This document shows positions 16,554 to 25,158 of a DNA stretch of 64,000 bases, one piece after another. Each line of letters opens with the position of its first letter. Within the stretch, counting starts at the first letter, position 1. This DNA is from Blastococcus sp. CPCC 205250 (GTDB lineage Bacteria; Actinomycetota; Actinomycetes; Mycobacteriales; Geodermatophilaceae). The position numbers and the translations under genes are program-made. The notes beneath the pieces are model-generated. The model made no database searches. It saw only the letters and a list, made by a program, of their open reading frames with translations, and had not been told where the DNA came from. The DNA lies in assembly GCF_019799925.1 (NCBI RefSeq), contig NZ_JABGCG010000001.1, forward strand, positions 558,001 to 622,000, given 5' to 3'.

Positions 16554-17135
16554 TCACCACAGGCGGCCGGTGGTCAACTCCTCCAGGTGCGGCGTGCTGG
16601 CGTGCAGCACGTCGAACGCGACCTGGTCCGGGGCGACGGCGTCCGGCACGGCGCTCCACAGGACGTACCGGACGACCTCCCACGTGGCCGGGTCGACGGC
16701 GACGGCGGTGCTGTGCCACTGCGCCGCATCCGGATCCGGGACGGCGAGCTCCCGCGCCACCGCCTCGCCGGGCGGGACGTCGTCGGCCAGTGGCCGGCGC
16801 TCGCGCGTCGCGAACACCGGCGCCGCGGCCGCGGCCGGACCGCGGGTGAACGACGCCCCGATCCAGTGCCGCACCGGCGGGCGGCCGAAGTCGGCGGTGA
16901 TCGCCCGGAACGGGCCGTAGAGGAAGGCGTCGAGACCGGCGGGGTCGCGCCACAGGTAGAACGGCGCGTACGCGTTGACGGCCGAGCCGTGCCGGCCGAT
17001 CCGGCGCACGGCGTAGGCCTTCAGCCCCAGGTGCGGGAAGTCGTCGGTGGCCGATCCGCGGGTGGCCACCCGGTGCTCGATCGTCCCCATGTCGTAGTCG
17101 GCCGGCAGGCCGATCTCGTACTGCATGACGTGCAC
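16554..17135 (-). CDS. DUF4865 family protein
   Basis: A 193-residue protein starting MHVMQYEIGLPADYDM, the typical N-terminus of DUF4865 proteins, which are related to monooxygenase-like ferredoxin-fold enzymes. Later motifs include YAPFYLWRDPAGLDAFLYG and RHWIGASF. The GTG at 17135 is chosen because GGAGG lies 7 bases upstream and the N-terminus then matches the family. It follows tetR on the same strand after 28 bases, so it is part of the tetR transcript. Function is unknown; the family often sits beside TetR regulators. Confidence 0.8.
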   Translation of the reverse strand: MHVMQYEIGLPADYDMGTIEHRVATRGSATDDFPHLGLKAYAVRRIGRHGSAVNAYAPFYLWRDPAGLDAFLYGPFRAITADFGRPPVRHWIGASFTRGPAAAAAPVFATRERRPLADDVPPGEAVARELAVPDPDAAQWHSTAVAVDPATWEVVRYVLWSAVPDAVAPDQVAFDVLHASTPHLEELTTGRLW

Positions 17136-17163
17136 GTGCGTTCCTCCTCGTCGGGACGGCGGG

Positions 17164-17727
17164 TCAGCGGGCGAGTGCGGTGAGCAGGGCGAGAGCACCC
17201 CCGGTCGCCTGCGCGAAGGGCTCCGGGTGCCCGGCCGAGCGGGCCAGCACGTAGCCGCCCTGGACCGTGGCCACGAGCGCCGCGGCGACGGCCGCCGGGT
17301 CGACGCCGGCCCGGAGCTCGCCGGCCCGCTGCCCCTCGGCGACGACCTCCGCCAGGCGCCGCTGCAGCCAGTCGAAGGTCTCCTCCAGGGGTGCGCGCAG
17401 CCCGGGGTCGGCGACGACGTCGGGGTCCAGCGCGTGCCGGCCCACCGGGCAGCCCCGCAGCACGTCGCGAGGGCGCAGCAGGTAGGCGGTCAGCCGCTCG
17501 AGGGCCGTGCCCGGGCCGGACAGCAGCGCCTCGGCGCCGGCCCGCTCGGTGTCGGCCGTGCGGCGCAGGGCCGTGCGCGCCAGGTCGGCCTTGCCGGTGA
17601 AGTGGTGGTACATGCTGCCCTGGCCGGCGCCGGCCCGCTCCTGCACGGCCCGGGGGCTCGTGCCCACGTACCCCCGCTCGTGCAGCAGCTCCTGGGCGCT
17701 GACCACCAGTCGCTCGCGTGCGTCCAT
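17164..17727 (-). CDS. TetR/AcrR family repressor
   Basis: A 187-residue protein with an N-terminal TetR helix-turn-helix (SAQELLHERGYVGTSPRAVQ then GSMYHHFTGKADL) and a ligand-binding C-terminus of the type found in regulators of small detoxification genes (LRGCPVGRHALDPDVVADPG). The ATG at 17727 sits 8 bases from a 20-base palindrome (17736-17755). It is therefore probably autoregulated and also controls the divergent phzF-like gene. A matching site precedes the CMD/phosphotriesterase/YihY operon downstream. The effector is unknown. Confidence 0.85.
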   Translation of the reverse strand: MDARERLVVSAQELLHERGYVGTSPRAVQERAGAGQGSMYHHFTGKADLARTALRRTADTERAGAEALLSGPGTALERLTAYLLRPRDVLRGCPVGRHALDPDVVADPGLRAPLEETFDWLQRRLAEVVAEGQRAGELRAGVDPAAVAAALVATVQGGYVLARSAGHPEPFAQATGGALALLTALAR

Positions 17728-17735
17728 GCCGCTAC

Positions 17736-17755
17736 TGTACATACCGATAGGTACA
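17736..17755. promoter_or_regulatory. TetR-type operator, site 2
   Basis: TGTACATACCGATAGGTACA is an inverted repeat: the left half TGTACATACC compares with TGTACCTATC as the reverse complement of the right half. It lies between tetR and the divergent phzF-like gene and could control both. Confidence 0.75.
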
Positions 17756-17772
17756 GAGTGAGAGGAGTGGTC

Positions 17773-18621
17773 ATGGGGAGTGGGTCCGAGGTCCTGCGCT
17801 ACGTCGCCTTCAGCGACGACCCGGCCGGCGGCAACCCCGCCGGGGTCGTGCTCGACGCGACCGGGATGAGCGACGAGCGGATGCTCGGGATCGCCGCCGA
17901 GGTGGGCTTCTCCGAGACGGCCTTCCTGTTGCCGGGCGCCGACGGGCCGGCGGTGCGGTATTTCAGCCCGCTGGCTGAGGTGAGCTTCTGCGGGCACGCC
18001 ACGATCGCCACCGCCGTGGCCCACGCCGAACGGCACGGCGCCGGCACCCTGCGGCTGCGCACCGCCGTCGGCACCGTCCCGGTGCGTACGGAACAGGACG
18101 CGGACGGCGGCTGGACGGCGACGCTCACCAGCGTCGCGCCGGACACCGCCGACCTCGCCGCGCAGGACCTGGCCGCCCTGCTCGCCCTGCTCCGGCTGCA
18201 GCCCGGCGACCTGGACCCCGCGCTGCCGCCACGCGTCGCCTACGCCGGGGCCTGGCACCCGGTGCTCGCGCTCGCCTCCCGGACGCGGCTGGCCGAGCTG
18301 GACTACGACATGCCCGGTCTTGCGCGGCTGATGGCCGACCGGGGGTGGACGACGGTCGACCTGGTCTGGCGGGAGGACGCGACCACCTTCCACGCGCGCA
18401 ACCCGTTCCCGCCCGGTGGCGTGGTCGAGGACCCGGCCACCGGCGCCGCCGCGGCCGCCCTCGGCGGGTACCTGCGCGCGGGCGGGCACCTCGACCCGCC
18501 GGTGCGGCTCACCGTCCTGCAGGGCGCCGACATGGGGCGCCCCAGCACCCTCACGGTCGTCGTCCCCGCCGACCCCGCCGGCGGGATCGAGGTCACCGGC
18601 CGCGCCGTCCCGATGGACTGA
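17773..18621 (+). CDS. PhzF-family isomerase-like protein
   Basis: A 282-residue protein of the PhzF/diaminopimelate-epimerase fold. Both half-domains are visible: residues 1-120 with FSDDPAGGNPAGVVLDA, the catalytic-type Glu in GFSETAFLL and FCGHATIATA; and residues 150-280 with FHARNPFPPGGVVEDPATGA and the TVLQGADMGRPS signature. Family members act as isomerases, and the substrate cannot be inferred. The ATG at 17773 has GAGAGGAG upstream. The gene is divergent from tetR and shares its operator. It ends at a strong bidirectional terminator. Confidence 0.85.
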   Translation: MGSGSEVLRYVAFSDDPAGGNPAGVVLDATGMSDERMLGIAAEVGFSETAFLLPGADGPAVRYFSPLAEVSFCGHATIATAVAHAERHGAGTLRLRTAVGTVPVRTEQDADGGWTATLTSVAPDTADLAAQDLAALLALLRLQPGDLDPALPPRVAYAGAWHPVLALASRTRLAELDYDMPGLARLMADRGWTTVDLVWREDATTFHARNPFPPGGVVEDPATGAAAAALGGYLRAGGHLDPPVRLTVLQGADMGRPSTLTVVVPADPAGGIEVTGRAVPMD

Positions 18622-18636
18622 CGCCAGCCCGGAGAC

Positions 18637-18674
18637 GCCGACGGCCCGCCCCCATCGGGGAACGGGCCGTCGGC
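18637..18674. terminator. Bidirectional terminator between phzF-like and DUF4230 genes
   Basis: Perfect 12-bp arms (18637-18648 and 18663-18674, GCCGACGGCCCG) with a 14-base loop between two convergent genes. There is no U-run, as is common in high-GC actinomycetes. Confidence 0.75.
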
Positions 18675-18685
18675 TGGGAGTGGCG

Positions 18686-19357
18686 TCAGCCCTCGGTGGC
18701 CGGGTCCTCGAACTCCACCTGCACGTCCTCCACGCCCAGCGACTCGGCCAGGGACGTGAGCATGTCGCGGGTGCCCTCCTCGGCGCGCTCGAGCAGGTCG
18801 CTGTCGACCGCGGCGTCCTCCAGCCGCTGCTCGGCGAGGGAGTAGAGCTCGCTCTCGTCGGTCGGGTCGTCGCCCAGGGCGTCACCGACGCGCTCGACCA
18901 GGCCGCGGTCGCGGTCGAGCACCCGGCTCTCGTCCGGGTCGATCCGCGCCTCGGCCAGCTGCGGCGCCGGCAGCGTGATGGTGGCCTGCGACCCGTCCGC
19001 CGAGAGCTTCACCGACGCCGGACCGAGGTCGGCGAAGTCGACGTAGGCGTCGACCGAGCCGGTGGCGAGGAACTGCACGCGCTCGCCGCTGATCACCGAC
19101 GGCACCCACGGGGTGTCGGACTCGACGTCGACGACGACCTGGAAGTTGCCCGTGGCGGCGTGGTACTCGTCGAGGTCGTCGAGGGAGATCAGCAGCGGGG
19201 TGGTGCTGCGGTCGACCGTCTCCTCGGCGAACGGGTTCCCCCAGTCGGCGATCTGCCCGACCGCCACGAACCCGAGGGCGACGACGCCGGCCCCGACGCC
19301 GGCCTTGACCAGGCCCGAGCGGCTGCGGCGCGGACGGACTGCAGACAGGATGGGCAT
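18686..19357 (-). CDS. DUF4230 membrane-anchored protein
   Basis: A 223-residue protein with a basic N-terminus, one transmembrane helix (about residues 15-38, LVKAGVGAGVVALGFVAVGQ) and an extracytoplasmic DUF4230-type domain (EYHAATGNFQVVVDVESDTP, FLATGSVDAYVDFADL, ITLPAPQLAEARIDPDESRV). The domain is found in many bacteria and its role is unknown. The acidic C-terminus is helical. It converges on the phzF-like gene across a terminator. Confidence 0.8.
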   Translation of the reverse strand: MPILSAVRPRRSRSGLVKAGVGAGVVALGFVAVGQIADWGNPFAEETVDRSTTPLLISLDDLDEYHAATGNFQVVVDVESDTPWVPSVISGERVQFLATGSVDAYVDFADLGPASVKLSADGSQATITLPAPQLAEARIDPDESRVLDRDRGLVERVGDALGDDPTDESELYSLAEQRLEDAAVDSDLLERAEEGTRDMLTSLAESLGVEDVQVEFEDPATEG

Positions 19358-19506
19358 GCGCGGGGGCTCCTCGCGTCGCAGGGGGTCCCCCCGGAGCGAT
19401 CCGCGTCACGGGGGTGCCCCGTACAGCACTGCCCGCGCCGATCCCATTCCCGCCGGCGCGCGATCCGCCGGTCCCCCCTCGACCGCCGGATCCGGGGGAC
19501 CGCGAC

Positions 19507-20439
19507 TCAGGGGACGTAGACCCCGGCGACCGCGGTGACCTGGCCGCCGGCCACGGTGAGGCGCACGTAGGAGTGCTCGTCGGCGCCGTCGGAGACCGCG
19601 GGGGTGCCGGCCAGCGCGGCGACCGAGGCGACGTCGACGGCCTCGGCCGACCAGGTGTCGATGTAGGACGCCGGCGCACCGGCCCGCACGGGCAGTGCGG
19701 TCACCTCGTCGTCGACGTCGCGGGCGTAGTAGGCCCCGCACTGCTCCCAGCCGTTGTCGTGCACGCCGTCGGCGGCGCACGCGTCGGCCGCGTCGGGTCC
19801 CTCGAACCACTCGACCAGGTCGACGTAGACGGTGTCGGTGGTGACCGCGCGGAGCACGCCCACGTGCTGCCCGTCGGCCGGGCCGCCGTCGACGACGGGA
19901 CGCGTCGTGCGCACCGCCACCCGGTCGGCCAGGACGAACGCCGAGCCGGTCCAGCTGTAGGTGACCGACGCCCAGTGCGCCGGGCAACAGGTCGGGTCGT
20001 CGTCCGCGGGAGCCGGCCCGGCCACGGTGAGCGCGGCGCCGTCGGCGGTGACGGTGGGGCGCTGGAAGCGGATGCCCTCGCCGAGGACGCCGAGCGCCGC
20101 GGGCTCGCCGCGGGACACGTCGAAGACCACCACGGCCTCGCCGGGCTCCGACGCGGCGCTGGCGCAGCCGGCCACGACCACGGTCTCGGCGGTGCCGTCG
20201 CCGGTGAGGTCGGCGTGCGAGGTGGCCACGGTCGCGGCGTCCCAGCCCGCGGCCGGCAGGCCGTCGGCGACCCAGGACTCGCGGGAGGGGCAGCCGGCGG
20301 CCGCGTAGGCCAGCGCCTTCCAGTCCAGGGAGAGCGTGGGGACCTCGGCCTGACCCGGGCCGCCGGCCGCACACCCGCCGAGTGCCGCGCCCCCGGCCAG
20401 CAGGAGCGCGGGGAGGCGCAGGGCGCGGCGGCTGGGCAT
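19507..20439 (-). CDS. Lipoprotein, unknown
   Basis: A 310-residue predicted lipoprotein. The signal MPSRRALRLPALLLAGGAAL is followed by a GGC lipobox. The mature part contains a beta-rich repeat-like segment (SHADLTGDGTAETVVVAGCA, similar to FG-GAP/VCBS calcium-binding loops) and paired cysteines (DPTCCPAHW). The C-terminal third is conserved-looking but unassigned. The ATG at 20439 is chosen for the signal peptide; an in-frame upstream start would add 17 residues. It is divergent from the DUF4142 gene across 234 bases that hold both promoters. Confidence 0.7.
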   Translation of the reverse strand: MPSRRALRLPALLLAGGAALGGCAAGGPGQAEVPTLSLDWKALAYAAAGCPSRESWVADGLPAAGWDAATVATSHADLTGDGTAETVVVAGCASAASEPGEAVVVFDVSRGEPAALGVLGEGIRFQRPTVTADGAALTVAGPAPADDDPTCCPAHWASVTYSWTGSAFVLADRVAVRTTRPVVDGGPADGQHVGVLRAVTTDTVYVDLVEWFEGPDAADACAADGVHDNGWEQCGAYYARDVDDEVTALPVRAGAPASYIDTWSAEAVDVASVAALAGTPAVSDGADEHSYVRLTVAGGQVTAVAGVYVP

Positions 20440-20673
20440 CGGGCTGCTCCGGGAGGTCGGGCGGGCTCGTGCCCGCACCGGGGACATCGGCCTGCGGCGG
20501 GTGTGCCTTGAGTGGTGGAAGTGACGGATGTGACGACCTCCCGTCGTCAGGAGTCCACGTATCGATTGCGCGAGATCCGATGTGGCCCGGTTCACTACGG
20601 GGCCAGCGGGTAGGGGGCGGCCATCACCCGTCGCGTCCTCAGTCCCGGGGCGCCTGCATGCCCTGGAGTCCGC

Positions 20674-21348
20674 ATGCGCCGCTCGTCCCGTCTGGTCCGC
20701 CTCGTCTTCCTCCCCGTCGTCGCCCTCGGCGCCGTCGTCCTCAACGCCGCACCGGCGTCCGCCGCGCCGTCCGACCAGGACGTCACCTGGATGCAGGCAG
20801 CCCACCAGAGCAACCTCACCGAGATCGCCGCCGGGCAGGCCGCCCAGCAGATGGCGACCGACGAGCGGGTCCGCCAGCTCGGCCAGATGTTCATCCAGAT
20901 GCACACCGAGCTCGACGGGCAGCTCACCGCGGCCGCCCAGCAGCTCGGCGTCGAGCTGCCCGCGGAGCCCAGCGCCACGCAGCAGCAGCAGCTCGCGGCG
21001 GTGTCGCGGAACAGCGGCCCGGCGTTCGACCGGGCGTGGATCTCCCAGCAGCTCGGCTCGCACCAGTCGACGCTGGCCGCCGGCCAGCGGCAGCTGCAGA
21101 ACGGCTCGGACCCGACGGCGCTGCAGCTGGCCCAGGCCAGCGCGCCGGTCGTGCAGCAGCACCTCGACGAGCTGCGCGCCCTGGCCGGCCAGTACGGCCT
21201 GCCCACCTCGGTCGACGCCGGCACCGGCGGTCAGGCCGCTGACGACGGCACGCAGGCCCTCGGCTGGGGCATCGCCGGCGTCGGCGGGGCCGCCCTGCTC
21301 GCCGGCACCGTCACGCTGGTCCGTCGCCGCGCGGTGACCGCGGCGTGA
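20674..21348 (+). CDS. DUF4142 secreted protein with C-terminal membrane anchor
   Basis: A 224-residue protein with a Sec signal peptide ending PASAAP, then a helical DUF4142 (ferritin-like) domain (DVTWMQAAHQSNLTEIAAGQ, MATDERVRQLGQMFIQMHTE). After it come a Gly/Asp-rich stretch, a hydrophobic helix (GWGIAGVGGAALLAGTVTLV) and an Arg-Arg-Arg tail. This C-terminal layout is like a sortase substrate, but no LPXTG is present; LPTSV before the Gly-rich part is the nearest. The stop overlaps the start of a class F sortase by 4 bases, so the two are coupled. Confidence 0.8.
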   Translation: MRRSSRLVRLVFLPVVALGAVVLNAAPASAAPSDQDVTWMQAAHQSNLTEIAAGQAAQQMATDERVRQLGQMFIQMHTELDGQLTAAAQQLGVELPAEPSATQQQQLAAVSRNSGPAFDRAWISQQLGSHQSTLAAGQRQLQNGSDPTALQLAQASAPVVQQHLDELRALAGQYGLPTSVDAGTGGQAADDGTQALGWGIAGVGGAALLAGTVTLVRRRAVTAA

Positions 21349-22046
21349 GCCGCCCGCGCGTCCGGCACCCGTGGGTGCTGGTCGTCGCGGGAGCCGTGCT
21401 CGTCGGCTCGGGACTGGTGCTCACCGGCACCGGCTCCCGGGCCGACGCGCCGGACTTCGGCCCGTCGGTGGCCGCCGCCCCGGCGGCGGGCACCGGGCCG
21501 GACACCCCGGCTCCCTCCGCGTCGCCCGCCCCCGGACCGCCGGTCCCGCCCCCTGCGGTCCTGCCCACCGCGCCACGGCCTGCGCCGGTGGTCCCCGCCG
21601 CGCCCGTGTCGGTGACGCTCCCGGCGGACGCCGACGCCGTGCCGCTCGTGCCCGTGGGGGTCCTCCCCGGTGGCGGCCTGGAGCTGCCCGAGCGCCCGAC
21701 GGTGCTGGGCTGGTACGCCGGCGGCGCCGTGCCCGGGGACGCCGCGGGGACGGCGGTCGTGGCCGGGCACATCGACTCCGCGGTCTACGGCGCCGGCCCG
21801 CTCGAGGGACTGTTCGCCCTGGAGCCGGGCGACCCCGTCACGGTCACCGACGAGGCCGGGCAGGCGCACGCCTACGTCGTCTCCGCCCGGACGGCGTACC
21901 CCAAGTCGGCGCTGCCGCCGGAGCTCTTCCGCACCGACGGTCCGCCGCAGCTGGCGCTGGTCACCTGCGGCGGCGACTTCGACGAGCGCACCGGCTCCTA
22001 CGCCGACAACGTGGTGGTGCTGGCCGTGCCCGCACCCGCCGGCTGA
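21345..22046 (+). CDS. Class F sortase
   Basis: A 233-residue protein with one N-terminal membrane helix, a long Pro/Ala linker (about residues 40-95) and a C-terminal sortase domain. Catalytic residues are visible: His in VVAGHIDS, Cys in LALVTCGGDFD and Arg in DERTGSYADN. Class F sortases are typical of Actinomycetota and attach or cleave surface proteins through a C-terminal sorting signal. The GTG overlaps the DUF4142 stop, which suggests that protein is a substrate or partner. Confidence 0.85.
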   Translation: MSRPRVRHPWVLVVAGAVLVGSGLVLTGTGSRADAPDFGPSVAAAPAAGTGPDTPAPSASPAPGPPVPPPAVLPTAPRPAPVVPAAPVSVTLPADADAVPLVPVGVLPGGGLELPERPTVLGWYAGGAVPGDAAGTAVVAGHIDSAVYGAGPLEGLFALEPGDPVTVTDEAGQAHAYVVSARTAYPKSALPPELFRTDGPPQLALVTCGGDFDERTGSYADNVVVLAVPAPAG

Positions 22047-22069
22047 CCGGCCGAACCCTCCCCGGGCGG

Positions 22070-23806
22070 TCAGCCCCGCCGCCACCGCCGGGGCAGCAGG
22101 GGCCGCAGCACCTCGGCCGCCACCCAGGTGACGACCGTGGTGGCGGCGGTGGCCAGGAACACCCCGCCCATCTCGCCGGTCGCACCCGCGGCCACCTGCA
22201 CGGTCGTGCACGCGACGGCGCCCACGAGGTTCGACGCCACGAGCGCGGCCCGCCAGCCCAGGCCCGGCCGCACCAGGTGCCAGACGACCGTGTCGGCGAC
22301 CACCGCCCCGACGAACGCCGCCGGCATCACGCCCGCCTCCTGCTCGGCCAGCACCAGCGTGCCGACCGCGAGCGCGCCCAGCACCCACGCGAGCCCGCCG
22401 GCCCGGTCGAGGCCGTCGCGCACGCCCAGCGCCAGCCCGAGCAGCACCTCACCGGCCAGCGCGGTCAGCCCGAAGCCGACCGCGACGCCCACCGGGTAGC
22501 GCGCGTCCGCGCCCGCCATCGACGCCACCAGCGCGACGAACACCCCGGCCAGGAGCACCGCCAGCACCGGCCGCCGCCGGTTGCGGCCGGCCGGCGGCCC
22601 CGGCGGGGCGGGAGCCGGGCCGGGCGGTGGTCCGTACGGGGCCCGCCAGGCGCCGTCGGGCACCGCTGCGGGGAACGGCGCCGGCCGGTGGGGAACGGGC
22701 ACCTGCTGGCGGGCGGCCGCCGGCGCCGGGCGCGCCACCGGCTGCCGGACGGCCGCCGGGGCCGGACGGGCCTGGGGAGCCGGCGGTGCCGAGACCCGGG
22801 GCGCCGGCTGCAGCAGCGGCGTGGGGGAGCGCGGCGACGGCGGGACCGGCGACGGCGGGACCGGCGACGGCCGGACCGGCGCCGGGACCGGGAGCGCGGG
22901 CACCGGCGCCGCGCGGGCGGGCGCCTGCGGCAGGGGGACCGAGGTCTGTCCCGGCCGGGGCAGGAGTGTCGTGCTCGGCGGGGCGACCGCCCGGTGCGCC
23001 TCGGCGACCAGCTGCCCCGCCGTCGGCGTCCGCCGGGCCGGGTCCTTGGCCAGCCCCCGGCGCAGCACGCCGTCCAGCGCCGGCGGCACGTCGGTCCGGC
23101 GGACCCACAGCGGGGCGGGCTCGGTGTGCAGGTGCGCGTGGTAGGCCGCCGGCAGGCCGGTGCACGGGAAGGCCCGCATGCCGGTCAGGCACTCGTAGAG
23201 CACGCAGGCCAGCGCGTACACGTCCACCCGCGGGTCGACGTCGTGGCCGGTCACGAACCGCTCCGGGGCCATGTACTCGTACGAGCCGATCGCCGTCCCG
23301 GTCTGGGTGATCGCCACGCCGTCCTGGGAGGAGCGGGCGATGCCGAAGTCGACGAGGTAGACGAACGGGTCGTCGGGCCGCCCGGTCAGCAGCACGTTCG
23401 AGGGCTTGACGTCGCGGTGCACCAGCCCGTCGGCGTGCGCGGCGTCCAGCGCCTCGGCCAGCTGACCGACCACCGACAGGGCCGTGGGCACCGGCAGCGG
23501 CCCCCAGCGGGCCAGCCGGCTCGCCAGGTCCTCGCCCTCGACCAGCCGCATGTCGAGGAACAGCCGGCCGTCGATCTCGCCGTAGCGGTGGATCGGGACG
23601 ACGTGCGGCCCGCGCAGCCGGGCGGTCAGCCGGGCCTCGCGCTGGAACCGGGCGCGGTAGCCGTCGTCGGCGGCCAGGTGCGGTGCGAGCAGCTTCAGGG
23701 CGACGACCCGCTCGTGCTCGGTGTCCCAGGCCCGGTGCACCTCGCCCATGCCGCCGCGGCCCAGCGGCCCGAGGAGCCGGTAGGGACCGAAGGTCTCTCC
23801 CTGCAC
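22070..23806 (-). CDS. Serine/threonine protein kinase with C-terminal membrane domain
   Basis: A 578-residue protein. The kinase domain covers residues about 8-265: the glycine loop PLGRGGMGEV, the ATP-binding Lys in VVALKLL, HRDVKPSN and the VDFGIA metal motif, then GSYEYMAPE. A Pro/Ala-rich linker (about 270-400) contains short repeats of PSPVPP encoded by 15-base DNA repeats near 22830-22875. Five hydrophobic segments end the protein. Unlike PknB it has no PASTA domains. The start is GTG at 23806; the frame upstream is antisense shadow. It is third in a same-strand series with a Septum_form protein and an unknown 424-residue protein. Confidence 0.85.
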   Translation of the reverse strand: MQGETFGPYRLLGPLGRGGMGEVHRAWDTEHERVVALKLLAPHLAADDGYRARFQREARLTARLRGPHVVPIHRYGEIDGRLFLDMRLVEGEDLASRLARWGPLPVPTALSVVGQLAEALDAAHADGLVHRDVKPSNVLLTGRPDDPFVYLVDFGIARSSQDGVAITQTGTAIGSYEYMAPERFVTGHDVDPRVDVYALACVLYECLTGMRAFPCTGLPAAYHAHLHTEPAPLWVRRTDVPPALDGVLRRGLAKDPARRTPTAGQLVAEAHRAVAPPSTTLLPRPGQTSVPLPQAPARAAPVPALPVPAPVRPSPVPPSPVPPSPRSPTPLLQPAPRVSAPPAPQARPAPAAVRQPVARPAPAAARQQVPVPHRPAPFPAAVPDGAWRAPYGPPPGPAPAPPGPPAGRNRRRPVLAVLLAGVFVALVASMAGADARYPVGVAVGFGLTALAGEVLLGLALGVRDGLDRAGGLAWVLGALAVGTLVLAEQEAGVMPAAFVGAVVADTVVWHLVRPGLGWRAALVASNLVGAVACTTVQVAAGATGEMGGVFLATAATTVVTWVAAEVLRPLLPRRWRRG

Positions 23807-23871
23807 CCCGCCCCCTCGGGTCTGGTCGCCGTCGACCGAGGGTCCCACAGCGACCTGGCGATCGGGGTCGC

Positions 23872-25146
23872 TCAACCGGTCAGCGCGCCGACCTCCCGGG
23901 CCAGCGCCGCCCCGCGCTGCAGCAGGGTGGCCAGGTCGCCCGGCTCCAGCGGCCGCCAGCGCAGGATCCACACCGCGAGCACCCCGTCGCGCACGGCGTA
24001 GCGCATGGGGTCGGTCGGCGAGTCCACCGCCACCCCGCCCGGCGGCGTCGGCGCGGCGTTCCCGGCGGGCAGCAGCAGCGCCGTCCGCCCGCTGTTGCGC
24101 TCGGCGACGGGGGCCTCCGTGTGCAGCGCCAGCCGTGTCGTCGGCGGCAGGCCGGGCAGCGCGCCGCGCAGCACGGCGAACGCCGTGCCCGGCACCGGGT
24201 TGGTCGGGAAGGCGGCGGCGTAGGCGCGCGGGTCCTCCGGCACGAGCCGGCGCGACGCCGCCTCCGCCTGCACGGCCGCGAGCAGGCTCGGCGGCACCCA
24301 CGGTGTCTCCGGGCCCGCGGGTCCGGGCGCCGGCAGCGGGTGGGCGAAGGCCTGGGGGCGGTGGAACGGCCGGCAGGCGGCGGCCAGGGCGTCGGCGGCG
24401 TCCCGGACCGAGAGCAGCAGCTGGTCCAGCTCGGGCACCGTGGCGACGTAGCTGCTGCGGACCAGCCGCACGGTGCCGAACCGGTACTCCAGCTCGAAGA
24501 AGGGCAGCCGGCGGAGGGCGTGCAGGACGGCGGCCAGCGGTCCGGCCGTCAGCCGCTCGACGAAGCCCTCGGGCAGCGCCGCCTCGCTCACCAGCGTGAG
24601 CCCCGCCAGCCCGTGCGGCGCCAGCGGCGTCTCGGCCGGCGACCGGAAGCGCGACCAGCCCAGATTCCGGTTGGTGATCCGGAACCGGGGGAGGGCCGCG
24701 GCCTCGGGCACCAGGGCGGCCGCACCGGTGCACGGCAGCCCGATGAAGAGGTCGTCGGCCTCCGTGTGGTTCACGAACCGGCGCGGGGCGTTCCACAGCC
24801 GGCTCATCGGCGGGGTGATCCTCACGAACCAGAAGGAGTGGTTGCCCGACGGCTCGTCGTCGGGACCCAGCGGCCAGGCGTAGCGCCAGTGCCACAGGCA
24901 GCAGTCCCGGTCGCCGACGGCGCCGCGCACGACGTTGAACTGCAGCTCCGGCTCCAGCGGCAGCGCCGCGAGGTAGCCGCTGGCGTTCTGGCTGCCCAGG
25001 TACTGCAGCCCGCGGGACCCGGCGTAGGGGGTCAGGTCGACGGCGGGGTGGCCGCGCTTGGCGTCGATGCGGTCACCCGGCGCGAACGACGCGCGGCCGG
25101 CCATCCGCGCGGCGACCGGCGGGACCTCCGGAGCGGTCGTGGTCAT
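23872..25146 (-). CDS. Hypothetical 424-residue protein
   Basis: A soluble protein with no signal peptide or membrane helix. It is rich in Trp and Arg in its first half (DCCLWHWRYAWPLG, GNHSFWFVRITPPMSRLWNA) and Pro-rich in the second. It ends with VLAVWILRWRPLEPGDLATL. I recognise no domain. It sits between a Septum_form protein (12 bases upstream) and a membrane Ser/Thr kinase (66 bases downstream), all on one strand, so it may be a kinase substrate or regulator. That is inference from position only. Confidence 0.6.
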   Translation of the reverse strand: MTTTAPEVPPVAARMAGRASFAPGDRIDAKRGHPAVDLTPYAGSRGLQYLGSQNASGYLAALPLEPELQFNVVRGAVGDRDCCLWHWRYAWPLGPDDEPSGNHSFWFVRITPPMSRLWNAPRRFVNHTEADDLFIGLPCTGAAALVPEAAALPRFRITNRNLGWSRFRSPAETPLAPHGLAGLTLVSEAALPEGFVERLTAGPLAAVLHALRRLPFFELEYRFGTVRLVRSSYVATVPELDQLLLSVRDAADALAAACRPFHRPQAFAHPLPAPGPAGPETPWVPPSLLAAVQAEAASRRLVPEDPRAYAAAFPTNPVPGTAFAVLRGALPGLPPTTRLALHTEAPVAERNSGRTALLLPAGNAAPTPPGGVAVDSPTDPMRYAVRDGVLAVWILRWRPLEPGDLATLLQRGAALAREVGALTG

Positions 25147-25158
25147 CGCGGCCGCCCC

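Noticed and set aside
22830..22875. Short regular repeats that might suggest a CRISPR or VNTR
   Set aside because: They are 15-base units without spacers that encode the Pro-rich linker of the kinase.
22070..24895. A 941-codon minus-strand frame including the kinase
   Set aside because: The upstream part overlaps the 424-residue gene in another frame and is low-complexity; the kinase starts at 23806.
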